Below are positions 18,859-27,807 of a stretch of 64,000 nt of DNA, piece by piece. Source of the stretch: Leucobacter chironomi DSM 19883 (GTDB taxonomy: Bacteria; Actinomycetota; Actinomycetes; Actinomycetales; Microbacteriaceae); NCBI RefSeq assembly GCF_000421845.1, contig NZ_ATXU01000003.1, positions 1 to 64,000 on the forward strand, in the 5' to 3' direction. Each line of letters begins with the position of its first letter. The stretch's first letter is position 1. Position numbers and translations under genes: made by a program. A model generated the notes under the pieces. The model made no database searches. It was not told the DNA's origin and worked only from the letters and a program-made list of their open reading frames with translations.

Positions 18859-18877
18859 TCAGGCAAGCCTTACCTGG
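18859..18877. promoter_or_regulatory. DtxR/IdeR-type iron box
   Basis: The 19-base site TCAGGCAAGCCTTACCTGG matches the DtxR consensus TTAGGTTAGCCTAACCTAA at 13 of 19 positions, counting by eye, including the AGG and CCT cores and central GCC. Its position just upstream of the -10 would let iron-loaded DtxR/IdeR block transcription. Confidence 0.75.
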
Positions 18878-18960
18878 TAAGCCCGGCCGCCGCACTCCCA
18901 GCCGCGCGCACTAGAATCTCGTGTGTTCTTCGTGTTCCGAGCCGAGATTGGCGGTCGAGT

Positions 18961-20238
18961 TTGATCCCGAGACTTGCACAGCGCACCCGCTTCGCGGCCG
19001 TCGCGCTCCTCGCGACAGCCGCACTCGGCCTCACCGCGTGCACCGGCGGATCCGCGGCCGCCCCGTCAGGCGACGTGGCGACCCTCGACCAGGGCCTCTC
19101 CACCAGCATCGACGACGCCATCGCCACCGCCATGCAGCAGAGCGGCTCCACCCAGGCCGTCGTGGGCGTCTGGTCCGGCGACAACGCCTACGTGCACGGC
19201 TACGGCGACGGCGTCGACGGCAGCAGCCTGATCCGCGGCGCGCAGGCCACCCAGCCGGTGATGTGCGCGCTGCTGCTCGACTTCGTCGCAGACGGCACCG
19301 TCACGCTCGACCGCCTCGTCGAGAAAGACCTCACCCGCCAGTCGGGCATCGACGAGGTCACCTACGATCAGCTCTGCGGCATGACCTCCGGGCTCGCCGA
19401 CTACAAGGCGACCATCGCCGACGTCTTCGTCAACAACCCCACCCGCCCCTGGCCCGAGCAGGAGCTCATCGCGCAGGGCCTCGCAGGCTCGCCGCTCCCG
19501 TGGCCCGGACGCGACGTGAACGTCTCCGACACCAACGCGCTCGTGCTCTCCCGCGCCCTGCACGTGAAGACCGGCGAGGCCATCTCCGATCTGCTCAAGG
19601 CCCGCGTCTTCGAGCCTGCCGGCATGGGTTCGAGCTACTTCCCCGGCCTCACCAGCACCTCCATCAGCGGCGACACGCTCTCCGGCCTCGCCTACCCGTC
19701 GAGCGGCGGCGCGCCCGTCTGCGAGGCCGGTGTCGCCGAGAAGCCCGATGTTTCGCCCTCCATGCTCGGCGGCGCGGGCGCCACCGTCACCACGGTGACC
19801 GACCTCAAGAACTTCTACGAGCACTACTTCGACGGCACCTTCGGCGGCAAGTCCGCGCAGCGGGTCACCGAGACCGTGCCGCTGCAGAACCCCGAGCGCG
19901 ACGCGGACGGCAACCCCACCAGCGAACCCGACGCCGCAGCCGGCGAGTGGGCGTTCGGCACTGAGAAGATCGGCCCGTTCTTCGGACGCAGCGGCGCGAT
20001 CACCGGCACCCTGACGGCCGCCTACCACGATCCCGAGTCCGGGTTCTCGGTGGTCGTGGCGCTCAACAACTCCTCCGCCGGAGCCGCCTTCGTGAAGACG
20101 CTCGCCTTCGAGCTCGCCGCGCTCGCGACCGAGGCGGGCGCCGGACCCGAGCTGACGTGGACCGCCGCACAACAGGCCGAACTCCTCGCAGCAGCAGCCA
20201 TCTGCCAGGCCCCGCCCGAGGGCGAAGCCACCGAGTAG
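18961..20238 (+). CDS. Lipoprotein related to serine beta-lactamases, catalytic motifs degenerate
   Basis: A 425-residue exported lipoprotein. From the TTG at 18961 it has a short basic N-region, a hydrophobic stretch and the lipobox LTAC. The rest follows the class C beta-lactamase/serine hydrolase layout (ALLLDFVADGTVTLDRLVEKDL, LCGMTSGLADY, ARVFEPAGMGSSYFPGL, AYHDPESGFSVVVALNN). Aligned by eye, the active-site residues are replaced: SxxK reads QATQ, YxN reads VSD, and the H/KTG position reads RSG. It is thus probably a non-catalytic binding or scaffold protein at the cell surface. No better start exists; upstream in-frame codons run into the heme oxygenase promoter. Confidence 0.8.
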   Translation: MIPRLAQRTRFAAVALLATAALGLTACTGGSAAAPSGDVATLDQGLSTSIDDAIATAMQQSGSTQAVVGVWSGDNAYVHGYGDGVDGSSLIRGAQATQPVMCALLLDFVADGTVTLDRLVEKDLTRQSGIDEVTYDQLCGMTSGLADYKATIADVFVNNPTRPWPEQELIAQGLAGSPLPWPGRDVNVSDTNALVLSRALHVKTGEAISDLLKARVFEPAGMGSSYFPGLTSTSISGDTLSGLAYPSSGGAPVCEAGVAEKPDVSPSMLGGAGATVTTVTDLKNFYEHYFDGTFGGKSAQRVTETVPLQNPERDADGNPTSEPDAAAGEWAFGTEKIGPFFGRSGAITGTLTAAYHDPESGFSVVVALNNSSAGAAFVKTLAFELAALATEAGAGPELTWTAAQQAELLAAAAICQAPPEGEATE

Positions 20239-20268
20239 CCGGCGACCGGCGACCGGCCCGCGCACTGC

Positions 20269-20274
20269 TATAGT
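20269..20274 (+). promoter_or_regulatory. -10 box TATAGT of the tRNA-Gly gene
   Basis: TATAGT lies 20 bases before the tRNA 5' end. No clear -35 hexamer is seen in the GC-rich sequence upstream. Confidence 0.5.
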
Positions 20275-20294
20275 TGGTGCGGCGCTATCGCCCT

Positions 20295-20368
20295 GGGATC
20301 GTCGTCTAATGGTAAGACATCAGCTTCCCAAGCTGAGAACGCGGGTTCGATTCCCGTCGGTCCCTCCA
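20295..20368 (+). tRNA. tRNA-Gly (anticodon CCC), CCA encoded
   Basis: Acceptor stem GGGATCG/CGGTCCC, anticodon stem TCAGC/GCTGA with loop TTCCCAA giving anticodon CCC, T arm GCGGG-TTCGATT-CCCGT, and encoded CCA at 20366-20368. It reads GGG codons. Confidence 0.95.
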
Positions 20369-20402
20369 CTTGCGGAGGAGAAGATCTCCCTTCCCTCCAC
20401 TT

Positions 20403-20430
20403 CAGAAGGCCCGCTTCGGCGGGCCTTCTG
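20403..20430 (+). terminator. Perfect 12-bp hairpin after tRNA-Gly
   Basis: CAGAAGGCCCGC-TTCG-GCGGGCCTTCTG is a perfect 12-pair stem with a stable TTCG tetraloop. It lies 34 bases after the tRNA and before the methyltransferase gene. Confidence 0.9.
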
Positions 20431-20505
20431 CGTATTCCGGCGGCGTGACCGCGCAACGCTGACGCGTTGCATTGAGCGGCCGGCCGGGATGGGAGAATGG
20501 TGACC

Positions 20506-21834
20506 ATGTCTTCACGCGAACACTCCGCACACACGCCGCTCGAGATCGGCGAGACGATCGAGCTCGACGTCACCGGGATCGCCCACGGCGGGGTGAGCGT
20601 CGCCCGCCATGAGGGGCGCGTCGTGTTCGTCTCGGACGCGATCCCGGGTGAGCGGGTGCGCGCCCGGGTGACCGACGCGAAGAAGAAGTCGTTCGCGCGC
20701 GCGACGACCGTCGAGGTGCTCGACGCCTCCGCGGATCGGCGCGACCACGTGTGGGCCGAGGCCGCGCTCGACCGCGATCCCGAGGATCGGGCAGGCGGTG
20801 CCGAGTTCGGCCACATCTCCCTCGATCGCCAGCGCGCGCTCAAGGCCGAGGTGCTGACCGACGCGATGCGGCGCTTCGGCGACGTCGAGCTCGCAGCCGA
20901 GGAGGGCGAGGATCTCGCCGAGGCGCTCGCCGAGCTCGTCGAGCCCGCACCGGGCGACGACGAGAACAACGGCCTCGGCTACCGCACGCGCGTGCGCCTC
21001 CACGTCGATCCCGAGACGGGCGCGGTCGGCCCCTACGCGGCGCGCAGCCGCCGCGTGATCCCGGTCAAGTCGCTGCCGCTCGCCAGCGAGGGCATCGCGC
21101 AGATCGCCCCGCTCGGCGAGGCGATGCCGGGCGTCGCCACTGTGGATCTCATCGATCCTGCCGCCGCCGACTCGCGCATGCTGATCGGCCTCGCAGGCGA
21201 GAAGACGCGGGCCGGCGAGAACGACACGATCCACGAACTGGTCGAGGATCGTGGCTTCCTCGTGCGCGCCGGCGGATTCTGGCAGGTGCACCGCGAAGCG
21301 CCCGCGGTGCTGTTCACGGCGGTGCGCGACGCGATCGCCGACCTCATCGACGACGGCCGTTTCGATCCCGCAGCCGGTAACCTCGATCTCTACGGCGGCG
21401 CCGGTCTGCTGGCCGCCGCGATGGCGGAGGCCGCGGGGCCCGGCCTCAAGGTGACCACGGTCGAGTCGGAGCCCGGCGCGACCGACGACGCCGCCGAGAA
21501 CCTGTCGGAGCTGGTGGGCGCGCTCGCGCTCACCGCCCGCGTGGATCGGCATCTGGCCGAGCTGCTGCGGGCCTCGGCCCCGGTGCGCGACCGGCTGCGT
21601 CGCGGCACAGTGGTGCTCGATCCGCCCCGCTCCGGCGCGGGCGGCGGCGTGACCGGCCAGCTCGTCGAGCTCGCCCCGGCGAACATCGTCTACGTCGCGT
21701 GCGACCCGGTGGCGCTCGCCCGCGACACGAAGACGCTGCGGGAGTCCGGCTACGAGCTGACGGGCCTGCGCGCGTTCGACATCTTCCCGCACACGCACCA
21801 CTTCGAGAGCCTGGCGACCTTCCAGCGCGCATAG
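20506..21834 (+). CDS. TrmA/RlmD-family RNA uracil-C5 methyltransferase without Fe-S cysteines
   Basis: A 442-residue protein. An N-terminal TRAM/OB fold (about 10-70: IELDVTGIAHGGVSVARHEGRVVFVSDAIPGERV) binds RNA. The C-terminal SAM domain has NLDLYGGAGLLAAAMAEAAG as motif I, VVLDPPRSG (DPPR), IVYVACDPVALARD (catalytic Cys) and FPHTHHFESLATF at the end. It would form m5U in tRNA or 23S rRNA. The four-cysteine Fe-S cluster of E. coli RlmD is absent, as in many Gram-positive members. I chose ATG 20506 because GGGAG lies ten bases upstream; the ATG at 20497 would be too close to it. Confidence 0.9.
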   Translation: MSSREHSAHTPLEIGETIELDVTGIAHGGVSVARHEGRVVFVSDAIPGERVRARVTDAKKKSFARATTVEVLDASADRRDHVWAEAALDRDPEDRAGGAEFGHISLDRQRALKAEVLTDAMRRFGDVELAAEEGEDLAEALAELVEPAPGDDENNGLGYRTRVRLHVDPETGAVGPYAARSRRVIPVKSLPLASEGIAQIAPLGEAMPGVATVDLIDPAAADSRMLIGLAGEKTRAGENDTIHELVEDRGFLVRAGGFWQVHREAPAVLFTAVRDAIADLIDDGRFDPAAGNLDLYGGAGLLAAAMAEAAGPGLKVTTVESEPGATDDAAENLSELVGALALTARVDRHLAELLRASAPVRDRLRRGTVVLDPPRSGAGGGVTGQLVELAPANIVYVACDPVALARDTKTLRESGYELTGLRAFDIFPHTHHFESLATFQRA

Positions 21835-21838
21835 CGGC

Positions 21839-21860
21839 GCGGGGGCGTTCGCGCCCCCGC
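21839..21860. terminator. Perfect 9-bp hairpin between convergent genes
   Basis: GCGGGGGCG-TTCG-CGCCCCCGC, immediately after the methyltransferase stop. The cupredoxin gene converges from the other side. Confidence 0.85.
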
Positions 21861-21931
21861 CGGTTCGGCCGCCAGGGGCGGTTCGACGGCGCGGGGCGGG
21901 CTGCCTGGGAGGAGAGCCGTGCGGGAGGCGG

Positions 21932-22312
21932 CTACTGCGCGCTGACCCGCACGACGCCCGTCATCTCGGGGTGCACGGAGCAGTCGTAGTCGAAGTCGCC
22001 GGCCTCCTCGAAGAGGTGGGTGTAGCTGCCCTCGGTGATGAGCTCGCTCACGAAGCTGCCGTCGGCGGCGACGACGTCGTGCTCGGCGGTGCCCTCGAAC
22101 ACCCAGCGCACCGCGGTACCGGCCGAGATGTCGATCTCGGCCGGCACATAGCGGTTGTCGATGACGTGCACCACGACGTCGGTCTCGACGTCGTCCGACG
22201 GCACCGCAGCCGGCTTCGACGCGGAGCACGCCGTCAGGCCGACGAGCGATCCCGCGCCGAGCGCGCCGAGCATCATGGCGCGGCGGGTGATCTCTGAGGT
22301 TTCACGGAACAC
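21932..22312 (-). CDS. Cupredoxin (plastocyanin-like) lipoprotein
   Basis: A 126-residue exported blue-copper protein. The N-terminus has a twin arginine (ITRRAMMLGAL) and a lipobox LTAC, so it is probably exported by Tat or Sec and lipid-anchored. The type 1 copper ligands are visible as H in GTAEHDVVA and C, H and M in DYDCSVHPEMTG. It likely carries electrons at the outer face of the membrane. Its partner is unknown; the neighbouring quinone reductase LpdA is cytosolic and need not interact. Confidence 0.9.
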   Translation of the reverse strand: MFRETSEITRRAMMLGALGAGSLVGLTACSASKPAAVPSDDVETDVVVHVIDNRYVPAEIDISAGTAVRWVFEGTAEHDVVAADGSFVSELITEGSYTHLFEEAGDFDYDCSVHPEMTGVVRVSAQ

Positions 22313-22390
22313 GGTGCAACTCCTGGGGTTGGAAAACGGGCGCGGACGGAGACGCGGCGCGACGGCGGAACGCCGTTGCGCCGTCGCGAC

Positions 22391-23830
22391 TCAGTGACGA
22401 TGCAGGGCGCGGGCGGCGTCGGTGATGGCCCCCGTCATCGACGGGTACACGGCGAACGCCGAGGCGACCTGGTCGACGGTGAGACGGTGCTCGACGGCGA
22501 GCGCGAGCGAGAAGATGAGCTCGCTGGCGCGGTGGGCCACGATGACGCCGCCGATCACCGTTCCCGAGGCCTTCCAGGCGAAGAGCTTCACGAAGCCGTC
22601 GGTGAAGCCGATCATCTTCGCGCGCGGGTTCACGCTGAGCGGCACCGTGTGGGTGACGTGCTGGGCGAGCCCCTCGGAGTCGGCAAGGGTGCGCTCGTTC
22701 CAGCCCACAGTCGCGATCTCGGGATAGGTGAAGACGTTGGCGGCCACGTTGCGAAGGTCGATCGGTCGCACGAAGTCGCCGAGCGCGTGCATGATCGCGG
22801 TGCGGCCCTGCATGGACGCGACCGAGGCCAGCGGGAAGAAATCGGTGCAGTCGCCGGCGGCGTAGATCGAGGGCACCCCCGTGCGGGCGACCTTGTTGAC
22901 CCGGATGTGCCCGCTGTCGGTGAGCTGCACGCCCGCCTCCTCGAGGCCGAGACCGCGGGTGTTCGGGATCGAACCGACCGCCATGAGGCAGTGCGAGCCC
23001 TCGATGGTGCGGCCGTCGGAGAGGGTCACGAGCACGCCGTCGTCGCTGCGCACGACGGAGTCGGCGCGCGACTTCGACATCACGTTCATGCCGAGGCGCT
23101 TGAACTCGCGCTCGATCACGGCGGCGGCGTCCGGGTCCTCTCCGGGCAGCACCTGCTCGCGGCTGGAGACGAGCGTGACCTCGGCCCCGAGGGTGCGGTA
23201 GGCGTTGGCGAACTCGGCCCCCGTCACGCCCGAGCCGACCACGATGAGGTGCTCGGGGATGGCGGGCAGGTTGTAGAGCTGCTTCCAGGTGAGGATGCGT
23301 TCGCCGTCGGGCTTCGCCGAGTCGAGCTCGCGGGGGCTGGATCCCACCGCGACGACGATCGTGTCGGCCTCGACCCTGTCGAAGTCGGTGCCCCCGTCGC
23401 CGGCGGCCGTGGAGACGAGCACCGCGCCGGGGCCGTCGAGGCGCCCCTCCCCCTGCACGACGCGCACGCCGGCGTTCTCGAGGCTGTGCAGCATGTCGAC
23501 GGACTGCGCACCGGCCATCGCGAGCAGGCGCTTGTTCACCGCGGCGAGGTTGACGGCGATCTCGGGCCGCACGGGCTTGCCGTCGCCGCCAGGCACGAAG
23601 GCCTGCACGCCGAGACGCCCGGAGTCGCGCACGGCCTGCACGCCTCCGGCGGTCGCGATGAGGCTCTTCGAGGGCACGACGTCGGTGAGCACTGCGGCCC
23701 CGCCCACGCCGGCGCGCTCGATCAGGGTGACTTCGGCGCCGAGCTGGGCGCCCGCGAGCGCCGCCTCGTATCCGCCGGGGCCGCCGCCGAGCACGGCGAT
23801 CCGATGCTTCCGTTCATACGCTTTCGCCAT
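22391..23830 (-). CDS. lpdA: NAD(P)H-quinone dehydrogenase, LpdA (Rv3303c) type flavoprotein
   Basis: A 479-residue pyridine-nucleotide-disulfide-family flavoprotein. FAD motif: IAVLGGGPGGYEAALAGAQLG (about 11-30). NAD(P) motif: LIVVGSGVTGAEFANAYRTLG. ASIYAAGDCT-type FAD motif: PSIYAAGDCTDFFPLAS. The redox-active CxxxxC is missing; the segment reads GAAVLTDVVPSK. This is the pattern of the mycobacterial LpdA quinone reductases rather than lipoamide dehydrogenases. It would reduce quinones and limit oxidative stress. I chose ATG 23830: a TAGGAT box lies seven bases before it, suggesting a leaderless transcript. Confidence 0.9.
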   Translation of the reverse strand: MAKAYERKHRIAVLGGGPGGYEAALAGAQLGAEVTLIERAGVGGAAVLTDVVPSKSLIATAGGVQAVRDSGRLGVQAFVPGGDGKPVRPEIAVNLAAVNKRLLAMAGAQSVDMLHSLENAGVRVVQGEGRLDGPGAVLVSTAAGDGGTDFDRVEADTIVVAVGSSPRELDSAKPDGERILTWKQLYNLPAIPEHLIVVGSGVTGAEFANAYRTLGAEVTLVSSREQVLPGEDPDAAAVIEREFKRLGMNVMSKSRADSVVRSDDGVLVTLSDGRTIEGSHCLMAVGSIPNTRGLGLEEAGVQLTDSGHIRVNKVARTGVPSIYAAGDCTDFFPLASVASMQGRTAIMHALGDFVRPIDLRNVAANVFTYPEIATVGWNERTLADSEGLAQHVTHTVPLSVNPRAKMIGFTDGFVKLFAWKASGTVIGGVIVAHRASELIFSLALAVEHRLTVDQVASAFAVYPSMTGAITDAARALHRH

Positions 23831-23837
23831 GTCTTCC

Positions 23838-23843
23838 ATCCTA
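23838..23843 (-). promoter_or_regulatory. -10 box TAGGAT, probable leaderless start of lpdA
   Basis: TAGGAT on the minus strand, then seven bases, then the ATG at 23830. Confidence 0.5.
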
Positions 23844-24061
23844 GGCGCTGCGCACCGCGACGGGCGTTTCCGGACGGGCCGGAAGCCGCCTGCGGAATAG
23901 TGAGGCAATCCGCCGAAAAACAGGGGAAATCGTTGCAGATGACGCTGTTCACTTCCGTTCGCCTCCGAGTACCTGTCGGGGCATTCGCAACGCTCTAGGA
24001 TCGATCTCGGCATCGCGAGTGGGCGCCGGTTGAACGATGAAGTTGGGAAGGACGACTGCAC

Positions 24062-26836
24062 ATGACGAGGATCGAGCACGGGATCCCCTTCGCCGAGACG
24101 CCGGACCAGAGCCTCAGCGCCCCGCGACCACCCCGCAGCACCGGATCCGCCGCCCTCGAACGCGATCCCGGCATGCCGCCCAGCACTTGGCGGTTGCGGA
24201 GCGACGCGTGGGAGTACCTGCGCTTCGCGGTGAAGCGGCTCGCGATCGGTGGCGAAGACGCCGAGGCGCTCGCCGGCGACAGCGAGATCCACCGCAGCCT
24301 GCGAGCCCTCGAGACCATGGAGATGTACTGGGCCGGCTTCGGGCAGCGCTACGTGCGCGGCATCGGCGAACTGCTCGATGCCGGCGACTACCGCACCGCC
24401 CTCGACCGCATCGGCCGCGTCGTGAACCGCCTGCGCGGCGACACCGTACCCGACGAGCCGCGCGACGAGCACCTCGACGAGCAGGAGCGGGCCGAGGTCG
24501 CAGCGGACACCGACGCCCGCCCCCGCTTCGAAGTGCTCGTCGTCGACGAGACGACGCCCGCCGACCGCGACCTCATGCGCTCCGAAGCGCTGCGGCTGCG
24601 CGGATCCGCCGACGCCTTCACCTACGAGTTCGTGGTGGTGCCCTCCGCCGACGATGCCGTGGCGGCGGTGCTCACGAACCCCAACATCCTCGCCTGCGTG
24701 GTGCGGCCGGGCTTCAGCGACCGCACCCGGCAGCGCCTGAGCCGCGATCTCACCGAGACGATCAGGCTGGCCCGCTCCGAGGTGACCACGGGCCGCACCT
24801 CCGAACGATCGTCGCTCGCCTCGGTGCAGCGGGTGCTGGGGCTCGCCGACACCCTCGCCGCGATCCGCCCCGAACTCGACCTCTACCTCATGGCGGGCGC
24901 GCACATCGAAGACCTCGCGGGGGCGCTCACGCGCCGCTTCCGCCGGGTGTTCCGCCGCGAGGATCAGCTCGAACTGCACCTCTCGCTGCTGCGCCGCGTG
25001 TCTCACCTCTACGACACCCCGTTCTTCTCGGCGATCCAGGATCACGCGCGCCGCCCGGTCGGCGTCTTCCACGCCCTCCCGATCGCCCGCGGCGGCTCAG
25101 TGGTCAACTCGAAGTGGATCCGCGACCTCGCCGACTTCTACGGCCTCAATCTGCTGCTCGCCGAGACGAGCGCCACCTCCGGCGGCCTCGACTCGCTGCT
25201 CGCCCCCACGGGAGCCATCAAGAAGGCGCAGGATCTCGCCGCACGCGCCTTCGGGGCGAAGCACACCTTCTTCGTCACCAACGGCACCTCGACCGCGAAC
25301 AAGATCGTGCACCAGGCACTCGTCAGCCCCGGCGACGTGGTGCTGGTGGATCGCAACTGCCACAAGTCGCACCACCACGCCATGATGCTCACCGGCGGCC
25401 GCGCCGCCTACCTCGAGGCCTACCCGCTCAACGACTTCGCGTTCTACGGCGCCGTGCCCCTCGACCGCATCAAGCAGCTGCTGCTCGACTACCGCGCCGC
25501 CGGCCGCCTCGACGAGGTGCGCATGGTGACCCTCACCAACTGCACCTTCGACGGCATCGTCTACGACCCCGAGCGGGTCATGGCGGAGTGCCTCGCGATC
25601 AAGCCCGACCTCGTGTTCCTCTGGGACGAGGCCTGGTTCGCGTTCGCCGCGTTCCACCCGGTGACCCGCCGCCGCACCGCGATGGCATCGGCCAAGAACC
25701 TCGAAGAGCGTCTGAAGACCTCCGCCCACGCGGCCGCGTACCGGGCCCAGCAGCAGCGCCTCCACAGCGCCGACGGCACGCCGGCGCCCGACGAGGTGTG
25801 GCTCGAGGAGCGGCTGGTCCCGAGCCCCGACGCCCGCATCCGCGTGTACGCCACCCACTCCACCCACAAGACGCTCACCGCGCTGCGGCAGGGGTCCATG
25901 ATCCACATCTACGACCAGGACTGGGTGCGCGAGGCCGAAGAGCCCTTCCACGAGGCCTTCATGACCCACACCTCCACCTCGCCGAACTATCAGATCCTGG
26001 CGTCGCTCGACCTCGGGCGGCGGCAGGTGGAGCTCGAGGGCTTCACGCTGGTGCAGCAGCAGCTCGACCTCGCCACCAGCCTCTCGCAGGCGATCGCGCG
26101 GCACCCGCTGCTGCGCCGCACCTATCGCGTGCTCACCGCGAACGAGCTCATCCCGGCAGCGCACCGCGAGACGCGGCGACCCATGCCGCTGCGAGACGGT
26201 CTCGCCTCGATGTGGCAGGCGTGGGCGGCCGACGAGTTCGTGATCGACCCCTCGCGCGTGACCGTCGAGATCACGCGCACCGGTGTCGACGGCGACACGT
26301 TCAAGCACGAGCACCTCATGAACCGATACGGCATCCAGGTCAACAAGACCAGCCGCAACACCGTGCTCTTCATGACGAACATCGGCACCACGCGCAGCGC
26401 GATCGCCTACCTCATCGAGGTGCTCGTGAAGCTCGCGGAGCGCTTCGAGGAGGATCGGGCGCAGCGCGATCCCGAACTCGCCGAGGCCGCGCTCGCAGCG
26501 GAGGCCCCGATGCCCCCGCTGCCCGACTTCAGCGCCTTCGCGCCGGGCTACGACGCACCCGGACTGCCCGACGGCGACGTGCGCACCGCGTTCTTCCGCG
26601 GCCAGCAGCGCCGCCACATCGAGCATGTGATGCCCGGCGAGCTGCGCGAGCGGGTGGGGCGCGGCGAGCAGCCGGTGTCGGCGGGCTTCGTCACACCGTA
26701 CCCGCCCGGCTTCCCCGTGCTCGTGCCAGGCCAGATCATCACCGCCGAGGTGCTCGACTTCATGGCCGTGCTCGACACCCGCGAGATCCACGGCTACGAC
26801 CCGCGGCGCGGCTACCGCGTGCTGCGCGCCGAATAG
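24062..26836 (+). CDS. Large Orn/Lys/Arg-family PLP decarboxylase
   Basis: A 924-residue fold type I PLP enzyme. An N-terminal region of about 280 residues contains a receiver-like wing domain (FEVLVVDETTPADRD). The PLP core has TSATSGGLDSLLAPTG, TFFVTNGTSTANKIVHQAL and LVFLWDEAWFAF (Asp for the pyridine N). The Schiff-base lysine is K603 in the STHKTLTALRQGSMIH block. The C-terminal domain carries TPYPPGFPVLVPGQIIT. It should decarboxylate lysine, ornithine or arginine to a di- or polyamine; the substrate is not readable. PNP follows 10 bases downstream with its own possible promoter. Confidence 0.9.
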   Translation: MTRIEHGIPFAETPDQSLSAPRPPRSTGSAALERDPGMPPSTWRLRSDAWEYLRFAVKRLAIGGEDAEALAGDSEIHRSLRALETMEMYWAGFGQRYVRGIGELLDAGDYRTALDRIGRVVNRLRGDTVPDEPRDEHLDEQERAEVAADTDARPRFEVLVVDETTPADRDLMRSEALRLRGSADAFTYEFVVVPSADDAVAAVLTNPNILACVVRPGFSDRTRQRLSRDLTETIRLARSEVTTGRTSERSSLASVQRVLGLADTLAAIRPELDLYLMAGAHIEDLAGALTRRFRRVFRREDQLELHLSLLRRVSHLYDTPFFSAIQDHARRPVGVFHALPIARGGSVVNSKWIRDLADFYGLNLLLAETSATSGGLDSLLAPTGAIKKAQDLAARAFGAKHTFFVTNGTSTANKIVHQALVSPGDVVLVDRNCHKSHHHAMMLTGGRAAYLEAYPLNDFAFYGAVPLDRIKQLLLDYRAAGRLDEVRMVTLTNCTFDGIVYDPERVMAECLAIKPDLVFLWDEAWFAFAAFHPVTRRRTAMASAKNLEERLKTSAHAAAYRAQQQRLHSADGTPAPDEVWLEERLVPSPDARIRVYATHSTHKTLTALRQGSMIHIYDQDWVREAEEPFHEAFMTHTSTSPNYQILASLDLGRRQVELEGFTLVQQQLDLATSLSQAIARHPLLRRTYRVLTANELIPAAHRETRRPMPLRDGLASMWQAWAADEFVIDPSRVTVEITRTGVDGDTFKHEHLMNRYGIQVNKTSRNTVLFMTNIGTTRSAIAYLIEVLVKLAERFEEDRAQRDPELAEAALAAEAPMPPLPDFSAFAPGYDAPGLPDGDVRTAFFRGQQRRHIEHVMPGELRERVGRGEQPVSAGFVTPYPPGFPVLVPGQIITAEVLDFMAVLDTREIHGYDPRRGYRVLRAE

Positions 26837-26839
26837 GCT
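26834..26839 (+). promoter_or_regulatory. -10 box TAGGCT overlapping the decarboxylase stop codon
   Basis: TAGGCT includes the TAG stop of the decarboxylase. Seven bases follow before the ATG of the phosphorylase gene at 26847, which suits a leaderless internal transcript. Confidence 0.45.
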
Positions 26840-26846
26840 GGTGGGC

Positions 26847-27671
26847 ATGAACGACGCGCAGGATCACGCAGCCTCCATCGACGACCCCGCGGCTCTCGCG
26901 GCCGAGGCCGCCGCCGCCATCGCCCGCCTGACGGGGGTCGATCGGCACGATATCGGTCTCACCCTCGGCAGCGGCTGGGGCAAGGCCGCCGACGTGATCG
27001 GCGAGACCGTCGCCGTGATCCCCGCCGAGCAGGTGCCCGGCTTCCACGTCTCGGGCGTGCCCGGGCACTCAGGCACGCTGCGCTCGATCCGCCTCGCGAG
27101 CGGCAAGCACGCGCTCGTGATCGGCGCCCGCACCCACTTCTACGAGGGCCGCGGCGTGCGCGCCGTGGTGCACGGCGTGCGCACCGCGGCGGCCGCCGGC
27201 GCGACGACCATGATCCTCACCAACGGTGCCGGCGGCATCGACCCCGCCTTCCGGGCGGGCGAGCCGGTGCTCATCTCGGATCACCTCAATCTCACCGCCG
27301 CATCGCCGATCGAGGGCGCGAACTTCGTCGATCTCACCGACCTCTACGCGTCGCGGCTGCGCGACCTCGCCCGCGAGGCGGAGCCGGCGCTGCAGCAGGG
27401 CGTCTACGTCCAGCTGCCCGGCCCGCACTACGAGACGCCCGCCGAGATCCACTACCTGCGCGTCATCGGCGGCCAGATCGTGGGCATGTCGACCGCACTC
27501 GAAGCGATCGCCGCCCGACAGGCAGGCATGGAGGTGCTCGGGCTCTCGCTCATCACCAACCCCGCCGCCGGCATGGGCGATCCGCTGAGCCACGAAGAGG
27601 TGCTCGCCGAGGGCAAGGCCGCCGAGCCGCGCCTCGCCGAGCTGCTCTCCCGCGTCGTCGCCCGGCTGTAA
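26847..27671 (+). CDS. punA: Purine-nucleoside phosphorylase
   Basis: A 274-residue trimeric-type PNP that cleaves purine (deoxy)nucleosides with phosphate. Conserved segments: LTLGSGWGKAADVI (phosphate loop), PGHSGTL, RTHFYEGRG, LTNGAGGIDPAFRAGEPVLISDHLNL, PGPHYETPAEI, GMSTALEAIAARQAGMEVLGLSLITNPAAG. It supplies (deoxy)ribose-1-phosphate, complementing the thymidine phosphorylase and phosphosugar mutase elsewhere in the window. An upstream GTG at 26841 is a less likely start. Confidence 0.95.
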   Translation: MNDAQDHAASIDDPAALAAEAAAAIARLTGVDRHDIGLTLGSGWGKAADVIGETVAVIPAEQVPGFHVSGVPGHSGTLRSIRLASGKHALVIGARTHFYEGRGVRAVVHGVRTAAAAGATTMILTNGAGGIDPAFRAGEPVLISDHLNLTAASPIEGANFVDLTDLYASRLRDLAREAEPALQQGVYVQLPGPHYETPAEIHYLRVIGGQIVGMSTALEAIAARQAGMEVLGLSLITNPAAGMGDPLSHEEVLAEGKAAEPRLAELLSRVVARL

Positions 27672-27680
27672 ACGCGGCGG

Positions 27681-27721
27681 GGGGCGGATCGCATACGTTC
27701 GTACGATCCGAGCCCCGTTTT
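27681..27721 (+). terminator. Rho-independent terminator after the phosphorylase gene
   Basis: Arms GGGGC-GGATCG and CGATCC-GA-GCCCC flank a loop CATACGTTCGTA, followed by GTTTT. Confidence 0.85.
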
Positions 27722-27807
27722 CGGTGGGAACGTCTGGGGCGTCGGGGCGCGCCCGGCGGCTAGGCTGAACAGCGTTGCAGGCAGAGTCGCCACTCAGAGG
27801 AGAGCAT

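Noticed and set aside
23831-25072. Upstream extension of lpdA to 893 codons
   Set aside because: It overlaps the divergent decarboxylase gene in antisense and lacks homology; the ATG at 23830 matches the LpdA N-terminus.
24037-26850. 937-codon frame overlapping the PLP decarboxylase in another phase
   Set aside because: Arg/Pro-rich shadow. The decarboxylase frame has all PLP motifs.
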